DNA of 6,412 bases, from contig JAGGTG010000210.1 in the NCBI GenBank assembly GCA_021163905.1, positions 1-6,412 on the forward strand. The letters are read 5' to 3'. The notes below the pieces were generated by a model that did not search any database, was not told where the DNA came from, and saw nothing but the letters and a program-made list of their open reading frames with translations. The position numbers and the translations under genes were made by a program. This stretch comes from Candidatus Aerophobota bacterium (GTDB taxonomy: Bacteria; Aerophobota; Aerophobia; Aerophobales; B3-G15). Shown in pieces: positions 1 through 6,397 of the stretch. How positions within the stretch are numbered: position 1 is the first letter of the stretch; the number at the start of each line of letters is the position of its first letter.

Positions 1-66
1 TTAGATGAAGAGCTTAAAAGGCTATTGGATGCTCCTGTGGAAGGGACAATTTTTAAACAAATCTGA
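1..66 (+). CDS. C-terminal end of an unidentified protein (5' truncated by window edge)
   Basis: Frame 1 is open from the first base to a TGA at 64-66 and encodes a 21-residue tail beginning LDEELKRLLD and ending GTIFKQI. The tail looks like an amphipathic helix followed by a short extended end. It is too short to name a family. The stop codon overlaps the GAGAGG ribosome binding site (65-70) of the next gene, and only 10 bp separate the two coding regions, so this gene is very likely the promoter-proximal member of the same operon. It probably belongs to the same sugar or polyol pathway, but that rests on context alone. The end does not resemble what I know of 2-amino-3-ketobutyrate ligase, the usual partner of threonine dehydrogenase. 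Confidence 0.6.
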   Translation, partial: LDEELKRLLDAPVEGTIFKQI

Positions 67-76
67 GAGGTAAAAG

Positions 77-1033
77 ATGGCTGTTCTAATAACAGGAGGA
101 TACGGACTTTTAGGTTCCTGGGTGGCTTATTATCTTGCAAAGGATGGTAAAAAGGTCATTATGTTTGATGTGGCACTTCGGGAATTTGACTATCTTGAGA
201 AGGTAAAAAGCCTTCTTGTTCCAGTTAGAGGTAGTGTTCTTGACTGGTCAGGTTTACTTCAAACTTTCAAAAAATTTAATTCTGAAATTGAGGGGATAAT
301 CCACACCCCGGCTATTATGGCTACACCCGGGTACTGGAAAAACCCATATCAAAGTACAACTCTTAATATAACAGGGACCTTAAATATTCTGGAAATGGCA
401 AGAATATTTGGAATAAAAAAAGTAGTTTATATAAGCTCCGGTGCTGTTTATGGAGAGGTTAAGGACAAAGCTTCTGAGATCACTCATCCGGTAAGACCCT
501 CCGATCTTTACGGGGCAAGTAAAGCCTCGGCAGAATTTATAGGTTTTCAGTATCAAAATCATTATGGAATTGATTTCAGGGTTGTTCGACCTTACTTTTT
601 CTTTGGACCGGGTCGCCTTCCCTCTGAACTTCCTCCCATATTTAGGACCTTATTTGGATGTATAGAGGGACTTTCCAATCTTGAACTTGAGAAAGGAGCT
701 GATCAAAGCCTGGGTTTTACCTACGTTAAGGATACAGCCTGGGGAACAGTTCTTGTTTACAGGGCAAAAAATCTCAGGTATAAAACCTTTAACATTGCTG
801 CTGAGAAAGCTATTAATTTTGTTGAGCTTGTTGAAATTTCCAGAAAACATAGCTCCTCTTCCTGCAAGGTTAAAATAGGTCCGGGTAAACTTTTCCCGAG
901 AGGTGAAACTCTGGATATATCTCTTGCAAAAAAAGAGCTGGGATTTGAACCAAAATACACAATTGAGGAAGCTGTAGCAGAATATGCAAATTGGATCAGG
1001 AAAAATAAAAACTACCTGAGGGAAAACCAATGA
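77..1033 (+). CDS. NAD-dependent epimerase/dehydratase family protein (extended SDR, nucleotide-sugar or sugar-acid type)
   Basis: This 318-residue protein is a typical extended short-chain dehydrogenase/reductase. An N-terminal Rossmann fold shows the GGYGLLG dinucleotide loop (residues 7-13). An acidic residue ends beta-2 (Asp31), which favours NAD(H), and Asp56 falls where the family contacts adenine. The active site is the Ser121 region (YISSGAVYG, 118-126) plus Tyr145 and Lys149 in YGASK. The motif RPYFFFGPG near residue 170 and the C-terminal EELGF-like segment (KKELGFEPKYTIEEA) match the substrate-binding half of UDP-glucose 4-epimerase relatives. Such enzymes use bound or free NAD to epimerise, dehydrate or oxidise a sugar in the cytoplasm. 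Some members act on non-nucleotide substrates such as erythronate, so the substrate is open. The ATG start has a GAGAGG site 6 nt upstream. The stop overlaps the start of the next gene (ATGA), implying translational coupling with the zinc dehydrogenase and a shared pathway. Confidence 0.9.
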   Translation: MAVLITGGYGLLGSWVAYYLAKDGKKVIMFDVALREFDYLEKVKSLLVPVRGSVLDWSGLLQTFKKFNSEIEGIIHTPAIMATPGYWKNPYQSTTLNITGTLNILEMARIFGIKKVVYISSGAVYGEVKDKASEITHPVRPSDLYGASKASAEFIGFQYQNHYGIDFRVVRPYFFFGPGRLPSELPPIFRTLFGCIEGLSNLELEKGADQSLGFTYVKDTAWGTVLVYRAKNLRYKTFNIAAEKAINFVELVEISRKHSSSSCKVKIGPGKLFPRGETLDISLAKKELGFEPKYTIEEAVAEYANWIRKNKNYLRENQ

Positions 1034-2070
1034 AAGCACTTGTTAAGACTAAAAAAGATGTGGGGCTGGAATATCAGGATATTCCTGTTCCCAGACCTGG
1101 AAGAAAAGATGTACTGGTCAAGGTTAAAGCTTCTGCCATATGTGGATCGGATATAAAGATATACGAATGGGTTCCCTGGTGTGAAAATGTGGTTAAATCT
1201 TTACCTATAATTCCTGGACATGAGTGTGCAGGTGAGGTGGTAGAAGTTGGAGAAGAGGTCAAGGAGATAAAGGTAGGAGATAAGGTAGCAGCGGAGACCC
1301 ATGTTCCCTGTGGAGTTTGCTGGCAGTGTAGACATAATCGTCCACATACCTGCGAGAAAATGCAGCTTTTTGGACATACCATAAATGGCTGTTTTGCTGA
1401 GTATTCCCTGATACCTGAGGTATCCACGCGAAAAATACCGGATAGTATCTCCTTTGATGAGGGATGTTTACTTGAGCCCATGGGAATACCCTTTAGAGCA
1501 GTAGAGGAGGGAGAGGTAAAGGGAGAGGCGGTGGTGGTTATAGGATGTGGTCCTATAGGGCAGTTTGCTATTTCCTTTTCTAAAATTATGGGGGCAGAAA
1601 AAATTATTGGTATAGATGTTAATGAAAAAAGGCTAAATATAGCGAGGAAGATGGGTGCAACCCATCTTATTAATCCAGAGACTGACTCTGTAGTGAGAAA
1701 AGTTAAAGATCTAACGAAGGACTATGGTGGGGGAGCAGGGGTGGTGATTGAAGCTTCTGGAAATACTGCTGCTCTTAAGGATGCCTTTGGGTACATTAGA
1801 ATTGGGGGTAAGATTTTTATGATAGGACATCTTCAGAATCCTTTAACCATCGATACTTCACCAAACATTGTTCTTAAAGAGGTACAGATTAAAGGTTTAT
1901 TTGGTCGCAAAATATGGAGTACCTGGGATAAAACGGAAAAACTTTTAACTTCAGGAAAAATGAATCTATCTCCTGTTATTACTCATCGCTTTCCTTTAAG
2001 TGGATTTGAGAAAGCTTTTGAAGTAGCTTTATCTGGAGAAGGATGTAAAGTACTTTTAATCCCGGATTAG
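1030..2070 (+). CDS. Zinc-dependent alcohol dehydrogenase, threonine/sorbitol dehydrogenase type
   Basis: This 346-residue medium-chain dehydrogenase is full length for the family. The catalytic zinc site is recognisable as Cys38 (ICGSD), His64-Glu65 (GHE) and Glu149 (LEPMG). His91 lies at the place of the active-site histidine of E. coli threonine dehydrogenase. The structural zinc site is intact: Cys94, Cys97, Cys100 and Cys108. The Rossmann loop is GCGPIG (172-177), and Asp196 at the end of the following strand favours NAD over NADP. The C-terminal stretch KGLFGRKIWSTW and SPVITHRF closely resembles L-threonine 3-dehydrogenase. However, the neighbours are sugar-related and no ketobutyrate ligase is seen, so oxidation of a sugar alcohol or sugar acid hydroxyl is at least as likely (inference). 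The ATG overlaps the epimerase stop by 4 bp, and a TGAGGG site lies at 1017-1022. This is the last gene before a structured intergenic region. Confidence 0.93.
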   Translation: MKALVKTKKDVGLEYQDIPVPRPGRKDVLVKVKASAICGSDIKIYEWVPWCENVVKSLPIIPGHECAGEVVEVGEEVKEIKVGDKVAAETHVPCGVCWQCRHNRPHTCEKMQLFGHTINGCFAEYSLIPEVSTRKIPDSISFDEGCLLEPMGIPFRAVEEGEVKGEAVVVIGCGPIGQFAISFSKIMGAEKIIGIDVNEKRLNIARKMGATHLINPETDSVVRKVKDLTKDYGGGAGVVIEASGNTAALKDAFGYIRIGGKIFMIGHLQNPLTIDTSPNIVLKEVQIKGLFGRKIWSTWDKTEKLLTSGKMNLSPVITHRFPLSGFEKAFEVALSGEGCKVLLIPD

Positions 2071-2092
2071 ATGATTTAAATAAAAATAAGCC

Positions 2093-2173
2093 TTACCCCT
2101 GGAGTTCTGGCTATTTTCCTCAGTTAATAAGGTCCCGTGGAATACCAGAAAACCTGCAGTTATCAGGGAGTAG
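2093..2173 (+). other. Long imperfect stem-loop in the dehydrogenase-phosphatase gap (possible terminator or small structured RNA)
   Basis: An outer stem pairs 2093-2101 (TTACCCCTG) with 2164-2173 (CAGGG, bulged A2169, GTAG): 9 pairs including one G-U. An inner stem pairs 2105-2115 (TTCTGG, bulged C2111, TATT) with 2141-2150 (AATACCAGAA): 10 pairs. The two stems are separated by an asymmetric internal loop (3 nt on the left; 13 nt on the right, containing the palindrome CTGCAG). A 25-nt apical segment caps the inner stem. The sequence after the structure is AT-rich (CTAAATTTTAATTTTC) but lacks a clean T-run. The element starts 22 bp after the dehydrogenase stop and ends before the putative promoter of the next gene. 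It could end or stabilise the upstream transcript, or be a small RNA. It matches no RNA family that I recognise. Confidence 0.4.
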
Positions 2174-2198
2174 CCTAAATTTTAATTTTCAATTTCCC

Positions 2199-2226
2199 TT
2201 GTCTTTGCAAAAGATTAAATTATAAT
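2199..2226 (+). promoter_or_regulatory. Putative sigma-70 promoter for the HAD phosphatase gene
   Basis: A perfect -10 hexamer TATAAT lies at 2221-2226, and a partial -35 TTGTCT lies at 2199-2204 with a 16-bp spacer. The spacer region is AT-rich. Transcription would start near 2233, giving a leader of about 30 nt before the TTG start at 2266. The position between the structured element and the ribosome binding site supports an independent transcript for the phosphatase. The -35 box matches the consensus at only the first three bases, and TATAAT is common by chance in DNA this AT-rich. Confidence 0.5.
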
Positions 2227-2252
2227 TAAAGCTCTGTAGGTAAATTTTGCTT

Positions 2253-2259
2253 GAGGAGG
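2253..2259 (+). promoter_or_regulatory. Ribosome binding site that sets the TTG start of the phosphatase
   Basis: GAGGAGG at 2253-2259 lies 6 nt upstream of the TTG at 2266. The frame is also open from an earlier TTG at 2251, but that codon abuts and partly underlies this Shine-Dalgarno sequence and has no site of its own. The 2266 start is therefore preferred. Confidence 0.75.
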
Positions 2260-2265
2260 GAAAAG

Positions 2266-3048
2266 TTGCAGATAAAACTTGTAGCCTGCGATCTCGATGG
2301 AACTTTAATAGACGGAATTCCAATTTTACCTGAGGTAAAGGAGTTTATAGTTAAGATACGCCAGAGGGGAATTAAATTTGTTATTAATTCGGGACGTTCC
2401 CTTGAAAATATTCTGGATATTTTATCCCAGAGTAAAGTAAGCTGCCCTGCAGGTTATCCTGAGGCTATAATATCCAAACATGGGGTTTTTATCCATTATC
2501 TTAAGGGACAGATATATGTAGAGGATGAGGAGTGGAATAAGGCGAGACAAAAGGAACTGAAGATTTTAAAACAGGAAATTGGCTGGAAAAGTAAATTATG
2601 GGAAAAAATAATAGAGGAAAAATTTAAGATATACCCCGTCAGCAAAAATATAGATTATGGAGTTTTTGCAGTTTCTTTCAAGAAAAATGAGGAAGCAGAG
2701 AAAATAAAAAAGGTCCTTTTAAAGGATAGTAATTTTAAATATACAACTTTTCTACGTAATAGATTTTTTTTAACCGCTGCTTTATCCACTACACAGAAAG
2801 GATCTTCACTGGCAAGGGTTGCCGAACACTTTAAAATTCCTCCCTCTCAAGTTCTTGCAATAGGTGATTCTCAGAATGATGAGCATATGTTAAATGGGAA
2901 ATATGGATTTATACCCGCAGCTCCTTCTAATGCAGAGGATAATATAAAACAGCTGGTAAGATCTCAAAAGGGATTTGTTGCTTCATTGCCAGAGGGAAAG
3001 GGAGTTATAGAAATTGTAAGTTCACTCCTTAACGGCTCCAAAAGTTAA
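2266..3048 (+). CDS. HAD-superfamily phosphatase, subfamily IIB (Cof / sucrose-phosphate-phosphatase-like)
   Basis: From the TTG at 2266 the product has 260 residues. All four HAD motifs are present: DLDGT (nucleophile Asp9 and acid/base Asp11), Ser42 in INSGRS, Lys178 in TQKGSS, and GDSQND (Asp201 and Asp205, Mg2+ ligands). The roughly 130 residues between motifs II and III form the C2-type cap that defines subfamily IIB, whose members dephosphorylate sugar phosphates, phosphoglycolate or glycosyl-phosphoglycerates in the cytoplasm. The cap sequence does not let me choose a substrate. An upstream in-frame TTG at 2251 would add five residues (MRREK) but overlaps the ribosome binding site. The gene appears to have its own promoter. 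It points toward the transporter operon, and its last 27 bp overlap the end of the MalG-like permease gene on the other strand. Confidence 0.9.
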   Translation: MQIKLVACDLDGTLIDGIPILPEVKEFIVKIRQRGIKFVINSGRSLENILDILSQSKVSCPAGYPEAIISKHGVFIHYLKGQIYVEDEEWNKARQKELKILKQEIGWKSKLWEKIIEEKFKIYPVSKNIDYGVFAVSFKKNEEAEKIKKVLLKDSNFKYTTFLRNRFFLTAALSTTQKGSSLARVAEHFKIPPSQVLAIGDSQNDEHMLNGKYGFIPAAPSNAEDNIKQLVRSQKGFVASLPEGKGVIEIVSSLLNGSKS

Positions 3049-3867
3049 GCCTCTCACCAGGTATCTTTGAATAGTAAGAGCTAAAAGTACAGGTGGGCCA
3101 ATAGCAAGGAGGGTATTTACCGCAGCGACATTAAATAGTACCCCTCTTGTACTTCGACAGGATAAAATATAAACCGGCATAGTACCAGCTTTTGCTGATG
3201 TTAAGGTAAGGGCAAATAAAGCCTCATTCCAGGCAAAAGCAAATACAATAATAGCTGTAGCTATCAGACCATTAACTGCCAGTGGTAAAGAAACCCGGGT
3301 GAAAACCTGCCAGTCACTTGCACCATCAATTAAAGCTGCCTCTTCAAGTTCTACCGGGATGTCTCTGAACATCTCTCTCATTATAACTACACCAAATGGC
3401 AGATTAAAGGTAACATAAACCATGGTAAGTCCTCTCCATGTATCAAGAAGGTGTAGTTTCATCATTATGATAAAAAAGGGAATGAGAACCACAACTGGAG
3501 GGAGGACTCTCTGGGATAAAAACCAGACGGTAAGATCCTTGGATTTTATAATGTTCCACCTGTAGCGAGCAAGAGCGTAAGCAGCCATTGTACCTAATAA
3601 AAGCACTATTCCTGTTGTAGCTGTACTTACCACTGCGGAGTTAATTAAAGGTTTGATAGGATCGCCCTCACCAAATACCTTATTCCACGCCCAGAAGCTT
3701 GGTTTGAAATTGATAAAAGGAAAAAAAGCCCCAGGATTAAAGGTGTCTATCTTGGCTTTTACAGAATTTATTATAGCCCAGTAAAAGGGGAAAAGCATCC
3801 ATATAGTCCCCAGAATGATAATTATCCAGATTATCGTTCTTTTAACAGGTCCATCCATTTGTTTCAT
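3022..3867 (-). CDS. Carbohydrate ABC transporter permease, MalG type (CUT1 family)
   Basis: This 281-residue inner-membrane protein has about six hydrophobic segments (near residues 11-34, 76-100, 113-137, 143-163, 201-222 and 247-267). The cytoplasmic EAA loop that docks onto the ATPase is well conserved: Glu176-Ala177-Ala178, Gly182 and Leu194-Pro195. The C-terminal end RGLTFGAVKE is the MalG-type signature, which usually finishes in AVKG. It should form the translocation pore with the MalF-like protein encoded just upstream. The ATG at 3865-3867 has a GAGGT site 5 nt upstream, and 12 bp separate it from the preceding stop. A second in-frame ATG lies three codons further in. The gene is the last of the operon here and its end overlaps the convergent phosphatase gene by 27 bp, so no separate terminator fits between them. 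Confidence 0.95.
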   Translation of the reverse strand: MKQMDGPVKRTIIWIIIILGTIWMLFPFYWAIINSVKAKIDTFNPGAFFPFINFKPSFWAWNKVFGEGDPIKPLINSAVVSTATTGIVLLLGTMAAYALARYRWNIIKSKDLTVWFLSQRVLPPVVVLIPFFIIMMKLHLLDTWRGLTMVYVTFNLPFGVVIMREMFRDIPVELEEAALIDGASDWQVFTRVSLPLAVNGLIATAIIVFAFAWNEALFALTLTSAKAGTMPVYILSCRSTRGVLFNVAAVNTLLAIGPPVLLALTIQRYLVRGLTFGAVKE

Positions 3868-3879
3868 AGTAGACCTCGA

Positions 3880-4737
3880 CTATTCATAAATTTTACGCAT
3901 CCTTCCGAAAAATTGAATGATTATTACCATTACAACAAGTAAGAGTAAAAATGCCATAGCTGAACCATGGCCGAAGTCAAAGTACTTTATTGAAGTGCGG
4001 TAGTTTAAAACACAGTATATTTCGGTGGTTCTTCCCGGTCCTCCTTCGGTTAAACTAAAGATAAGTCCAAATTGTTTAAAGGCCTCTATAAGACGTAAAA
4101 GTAATGCAATTGTAAAAGCAGGCAAAATGGTAGGAAAGCTAATATACCTGAAAATCTGAAGTTCCGAGGAAGTATCAAGGCTTGCTGCCTCATACATCTC
4201 TTCAGGTACAGACTGCAGGGCAGCAAGAAGAATTATAAAGGCAAAAGGAGTCCATCTCCATACATCAAGTAGGATTATGCTTACCATAGCCCAGCTACCT
4301 GATGAAAGCCAGGGTACCTGCTTACCAATAAAGCCAAGAAGATAATTAATAGGACCACCTGTTTCGTGGAATATCGTTACTCCAAGATACCCAACTGCTA
4401 CACCAGTTGTAAATAGAGGAGAGGTAAAAACTGTCCTGAAAAAGGCCTTACCTTTTATCTCTCGAGAGAAAACCCAGGCAAATCCCAGACCAAGTCCCAT
4501 TTCTATTGAAACTGCGACTACGACATAGATAAACATAACACGGCATGCATTCCAGAAATCAGGGGATTTAAAAAGATCCAGGTAATTTTTAAATCCAACA
4601 AACTCACCAACTCCCATCCCCAATCGGTAGGTAAAAAAGCTAAGCCTAAGTGAGTCAACAAGTGGATAAATGGTAAAGAAAAGCACCCACATTACAGCAG
4701 GCAGCAAAAAAACAAATTTTATATAACCTTTTCGCAT
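3880..4737 (-). CDS. Carbohydrate ABC transporter permease, MalF/UgpA type (CUT1 family)
   Basis: This 285-residue inner-membrane protein starts with a short cytoplasmic end and a first membrane helix (about 8-29). Further hydrophobic segments lie near 66-90, 106-124, 148-172, 203-222 and 258-277. The EAA loop is recognisable (Glu183-Ala184-Ala185-Ser-Leu-Asp188) but is atypical. The glycine that normally follows the Asp is Thr189, and the usual Leu-Pro is Phe201-Pro202. The downstream LTEGGPGRTTEI segment (229-240) is characteristic of this permease class. The protein pairs with the MalG-like partner. The ATG at 4735-4737 has only a weak GAAGAG site 7 nt away, in contrast to the strong site of the binding-protein gene. 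Together with the hairpin between these genes, this suggests lower synthesis of permease than of binding protein. Confidence 0.95.
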   Translation of the reverse strand: MRKGYIKFVFLLPAVMWVLFFTIYPLVDSLRLSFFTYRLGMGVGEFVGFKNYLDLFKSPDFWNACRVMFIYVVVAVSIEMGLGLGFAWVFSREIKGKAFFRTVFTSPLFTTGVAVGYLGVTIFHETGGPINYLLGFIGKQVPWLSSGSWAMVSIILLDVWRWTPFAFIILLAALQSVPEEMYEAASLDTSSELQIFRYISFPTILPAFTIALLLRLIEAFKQFGLIFSLTEGGPGRTTEIYCVLNYRTSIKYFDFGHGSAMAFLLLLVVMVIIIQFFGRMRKIYE

Positions 4738-4761
4738 TTTTTAACTCTTCATAAATAATAA

Positions 4762-4799
4762 TTACGGAGGGGATTTTTTCTCTAAAATCCCCTCCGTAA
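4762..4799 (-). terminator. Perfect 16-bp stem-loop between binding-protein and permease genes (attenuating terminator / mRNA stabiliser)
   Basis: Bases 4762-4777 (TTACGGAGGGGATTTT) are exactly complementary to 4784-4799, with a 6-nt loop (4778-4783). On the - strand transcript it begins 10 nt after the binding-protein stop codon and ends 24 nt before the permease start. The tract after it (TTATTATTTATG) is U-rich but interrupted, so termination is probably partial. Stem-loops at this place in binding-protein operons (the malE-malF gap is the classical case) lower downstream expression and protect the upstream message from 3' decay. The 5' arm also contains GGAGG, held in the stem. Confidence 0.8.
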
Positions 4800-4809
4800 A
4801 AATCAAAAC

Positions 4810-6345
4810 TTATCCACCATACTCAACAGACTCTCTGAATAGCTTCAGTTGTCTTTCCTTACCAAGACGGTTTGTTATTTTAACAAAATCTTTGTAACAC
4901 TCATCAAGGGCTTCCTTTGGAGAAAGTTCACCTGATACAGCTTTACCAAGAGCAAAGTCAAGAGCTCTCCAGTATTCCTCTCCTCCTGGAATTCTTAAAT
5001 AGAGGATCTGCAAAGGATTGGTGAAATCTAAATAATAGGCATCAGTATAAGGTTTCACATCATGGGGATCCCATCCCTGCTCTACATAATCCTGAATTGA
5101 AGCAGTTCCATAAGGAGGCAGGAAGGCAAAAGTTCTTCCAGGGTCAACTCCTGTCCATCCACGTGTAAAATTCCAGAAAGCATTTTCCTTTATAGCCATA
5201 AAAGCAGCATAATCATAAGTTGCCTCAGGATGTTTGGAATATCTTGAGATTACCAGATGCCAGCTTCCACCGGTGGTGTTCCCAACCTGAATAACTTTAT
5301 CATACTTTCTCCATATTTTCTTAATGGGATCGTAGATCTTATACCTTCCAGGCATAGGGCAGGCACCAATTTTTCCTCTTACTCTTGATTCTTTTGGGTC
5401 CTGAGCAAGAGCACCTAAGTCACCCCAGGTAAAGCAGAAAACAGCATCCCCTTTGAGGAAAAGATCCCATCCTTCTCCAAGAGTCCAGGCCAGCATGGCT
5501 CTTGGTCCATAGTGAGATAACTTAACTATATCCTCCATAGCTGCAACATGTCCCTCAGAGTTAATTAGAGGATCCATATTTTCAGGATTAAACCAGAAAT
5601 AGCGGTTATCAGGGGATATCACATAGGGAGCAGCAAAGGAGGCATAGTGGAACATAGCCTGTTCGCCAACCTTCAGGTGCATACTCACACCATAATCAGC
5701 CTTTCCATCTTTATCCCAGTCCCATCCATTGAAGAACTTAGCCTCATCGAGGAACTGTTTTGTTGTTTTGGGAGGTATGGGAAGATCGTAGCCAAACTCG
5801 GCCTTAAATCTTCTCTGGTATTCTGGATTTTTAAGAATATCCTCACGATAGTACAAAACCTGCCCATCATTATCATTGGGAATGCCGTACCACTTACCAC
5901 CCCAGGTCAATAACTTTTTCATGGCTGGAAGTACCGTTTTAGGATCCCATTGAGGAAAACGAGGATCCCTCATAAATTTTTCAATGGAGATAATATATGG
6001 CTCAGGTGCAGAAAAGTAATCGCCGTAATACCAGGAAGCAGTCAGAAAAGCATCGTATTCTCCCATTCCTGTAATAAGATCGGTAAATATTTTCTGATGA
6101 AAAGCTGCAAGAGGTACCTCTACTACCTCAACCTTTCCACCTGTCTCTTTTTCCCATTTTCTCCCCAAAATAAAAAGGGGTTGAGAAACAGTAGCCTTTA
6201 GAGTAAGCACACGAACTGTTACACCCTTGTAGGGATTGGTAGCTAACCATGCTTTTCTTTCCGGGGTCATCTCATAAGCTGAAGCAGCAACCATTCCTGT
6301 CAATAGTACAATTCCTACTAATCCTATAATCCATTTTTTTCTCAT
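4810..6345 (-). CDS. Extracellular solute-binding protein of a CUT1 sugar ABC transporter (family 1)
   Basis: This 511-residue secreted protein captures the substrate outside the inner membrane and delivers it to the two permeases encoded downstream. The N-terminus is a clear Sec signal: basic RKK, a hydrophobic core (about 5-20) and an Ala-Ser-Ala (21-23) cleavage site, with no lipobox cysteine, so it should be a soluble periplasmic protein. The mature part shows family-1 features, including WGGKWYGIPNDND (148-160), GDAVFCFTWGD (299-309), the GNTTGGSWHLVIS region (355-367) and a helical C-terminal tail. Residues 209-217 (DWDKDGKAD) have the Asp spacing of an EF-hand-like calcium loop. At about 510 residues it is longer than the usual 400-430. 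The ATG has a strong AGGAGGTG site 6 nt upstream. Similarity of this kind does not tell which sugar or polyol is bound. Confidence 0.93.
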   Translation of the reverse strand: MRKKWIIGLVGIVLLTGMVAASAYEMTPERKAWLATNPYKGVTVRVLTLKATVSQPLFILGRKWEKETGGKVEVVEVPLAAFHQKIFTDLITGMGEYDAFLTASWYYGDYFSAPEPYIISIEKFMRDPRFPQWDPKTVLPAMKKLLTWGGKWYGIPNDNDGQVLYYREDILKNPEYQRRFKAEFGYDLPIPPKTTKQFLDEAKFFNGWDWDKDGKADYGVSMHLKVGEQAMFHYASFAAPYVISPDNRYFWFNPENMDPLINSEGHVAAMEDIVKLSHYGPRAMLAWTLGEGWDLFLKGDAVFCFTWGDLGALAQDPKESRVRGKIGACPMPGRYKIYDPIKKIWRKYDKVIQVGNTTGGSWHLVISRYSKHPEATYDYAAFMAIKENAFWNFTRGWTGVDPGRTFAFLPPYGTASIQDYVEQGWDPHDVKPYTDAYYLDFTNPLQILYLRIPGGEEYWRALDFALGKAVSGELSPKEALDECYKDFVKITNRLGKERQLKLFRESVEYGG

Positions 6346-6349
6346 AATT

Positions 6350-6357
6350 CACCTCCT
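6350..6357 (-). promoter_or_regulatory. Strong ribosome binding site of the solute-binding-protein gene
   Basis: AGGAGGTG on the - strand (6357 down to 6350) is nearly fully complementary to the 16S rRNA tail and sits 6 nt before the ATG if counted from GGAGG. It supports the chosen start and high translation of the binding protein. Confidence 0.85.
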
Positions 6358-6367
6358 AATTTAATAT

Positions 6368-6382
6368 GAATCTTAAAGGTTC
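6368..6382. promoter_or_regulatory. 15-bp dyad in the transporter leader (possible operator)
   Basis: The + strand reads GAATCTTAAAGGTTC. Around the central A6375, six of seven positions are symmetric (GAA-CTT / AAG-TTC), with one mismatch at 6371/6379. It lies 23-37 bp before the binding-protein start, a usual place for a repressor site or a promoter-proximal element. It lacks the central CG of typical LacI-family operators. No convincing -35/-10 pair can be placed beside it, and short dyads arise by chance in AT-rich DNA. Confidence 0.3.
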
Positions 6383-6397
6383 TTTTTATTAGCTTAT

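Noticed and set aside
650..1039. 129-codon open frame on the - strand inside the epimerase gene
   Set aside because: It is antisense to a clear SDR protein; the Phe/Ser/Cys-rich translation looks like a shadow rather than a protein.
1074..1481. 135-codon open frame on the - strand inside the zinc dehydrogenase gene
   Set aside because: It lies wholly within a well-supported gene whose zinc ligands are all intact, and its translation shows no recognisable domain, so it is an antisense shadow.
1030..2070. Firm assignment as L-threonine 3-dehydrogenase (tdh)
   Set aside because: Sequence resemblance is good, but sorbitol and other polyol dehydrogenases share the same motifs, no ketobutyrate ligase partner is visible and the neighbours are carbohydrate genes.
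2093..2173. Integron attC site, or SRP or 6S RNA
   Set aside because: The ends lack the GTTRRRY/RYYYAAC core sites of attC, and the conserved SRP apical motif and the 6S central-bubble sequence pattern are not seen.
2205..2226. TTGCAA (2205-2210) as the -35 box for the TATAAT at 2221
   Set aside because: The spacer would be only 10 bp; TTGTCT at 2199-2204 gives a workable 16-bp spacer.
5647..6201. Short open frames on both strands inside the solute-binding-protein gene
   Set aside because: They overlap the conserved reading frame of the binding protein, lack domain features and lack convincing ribosome binding sites.
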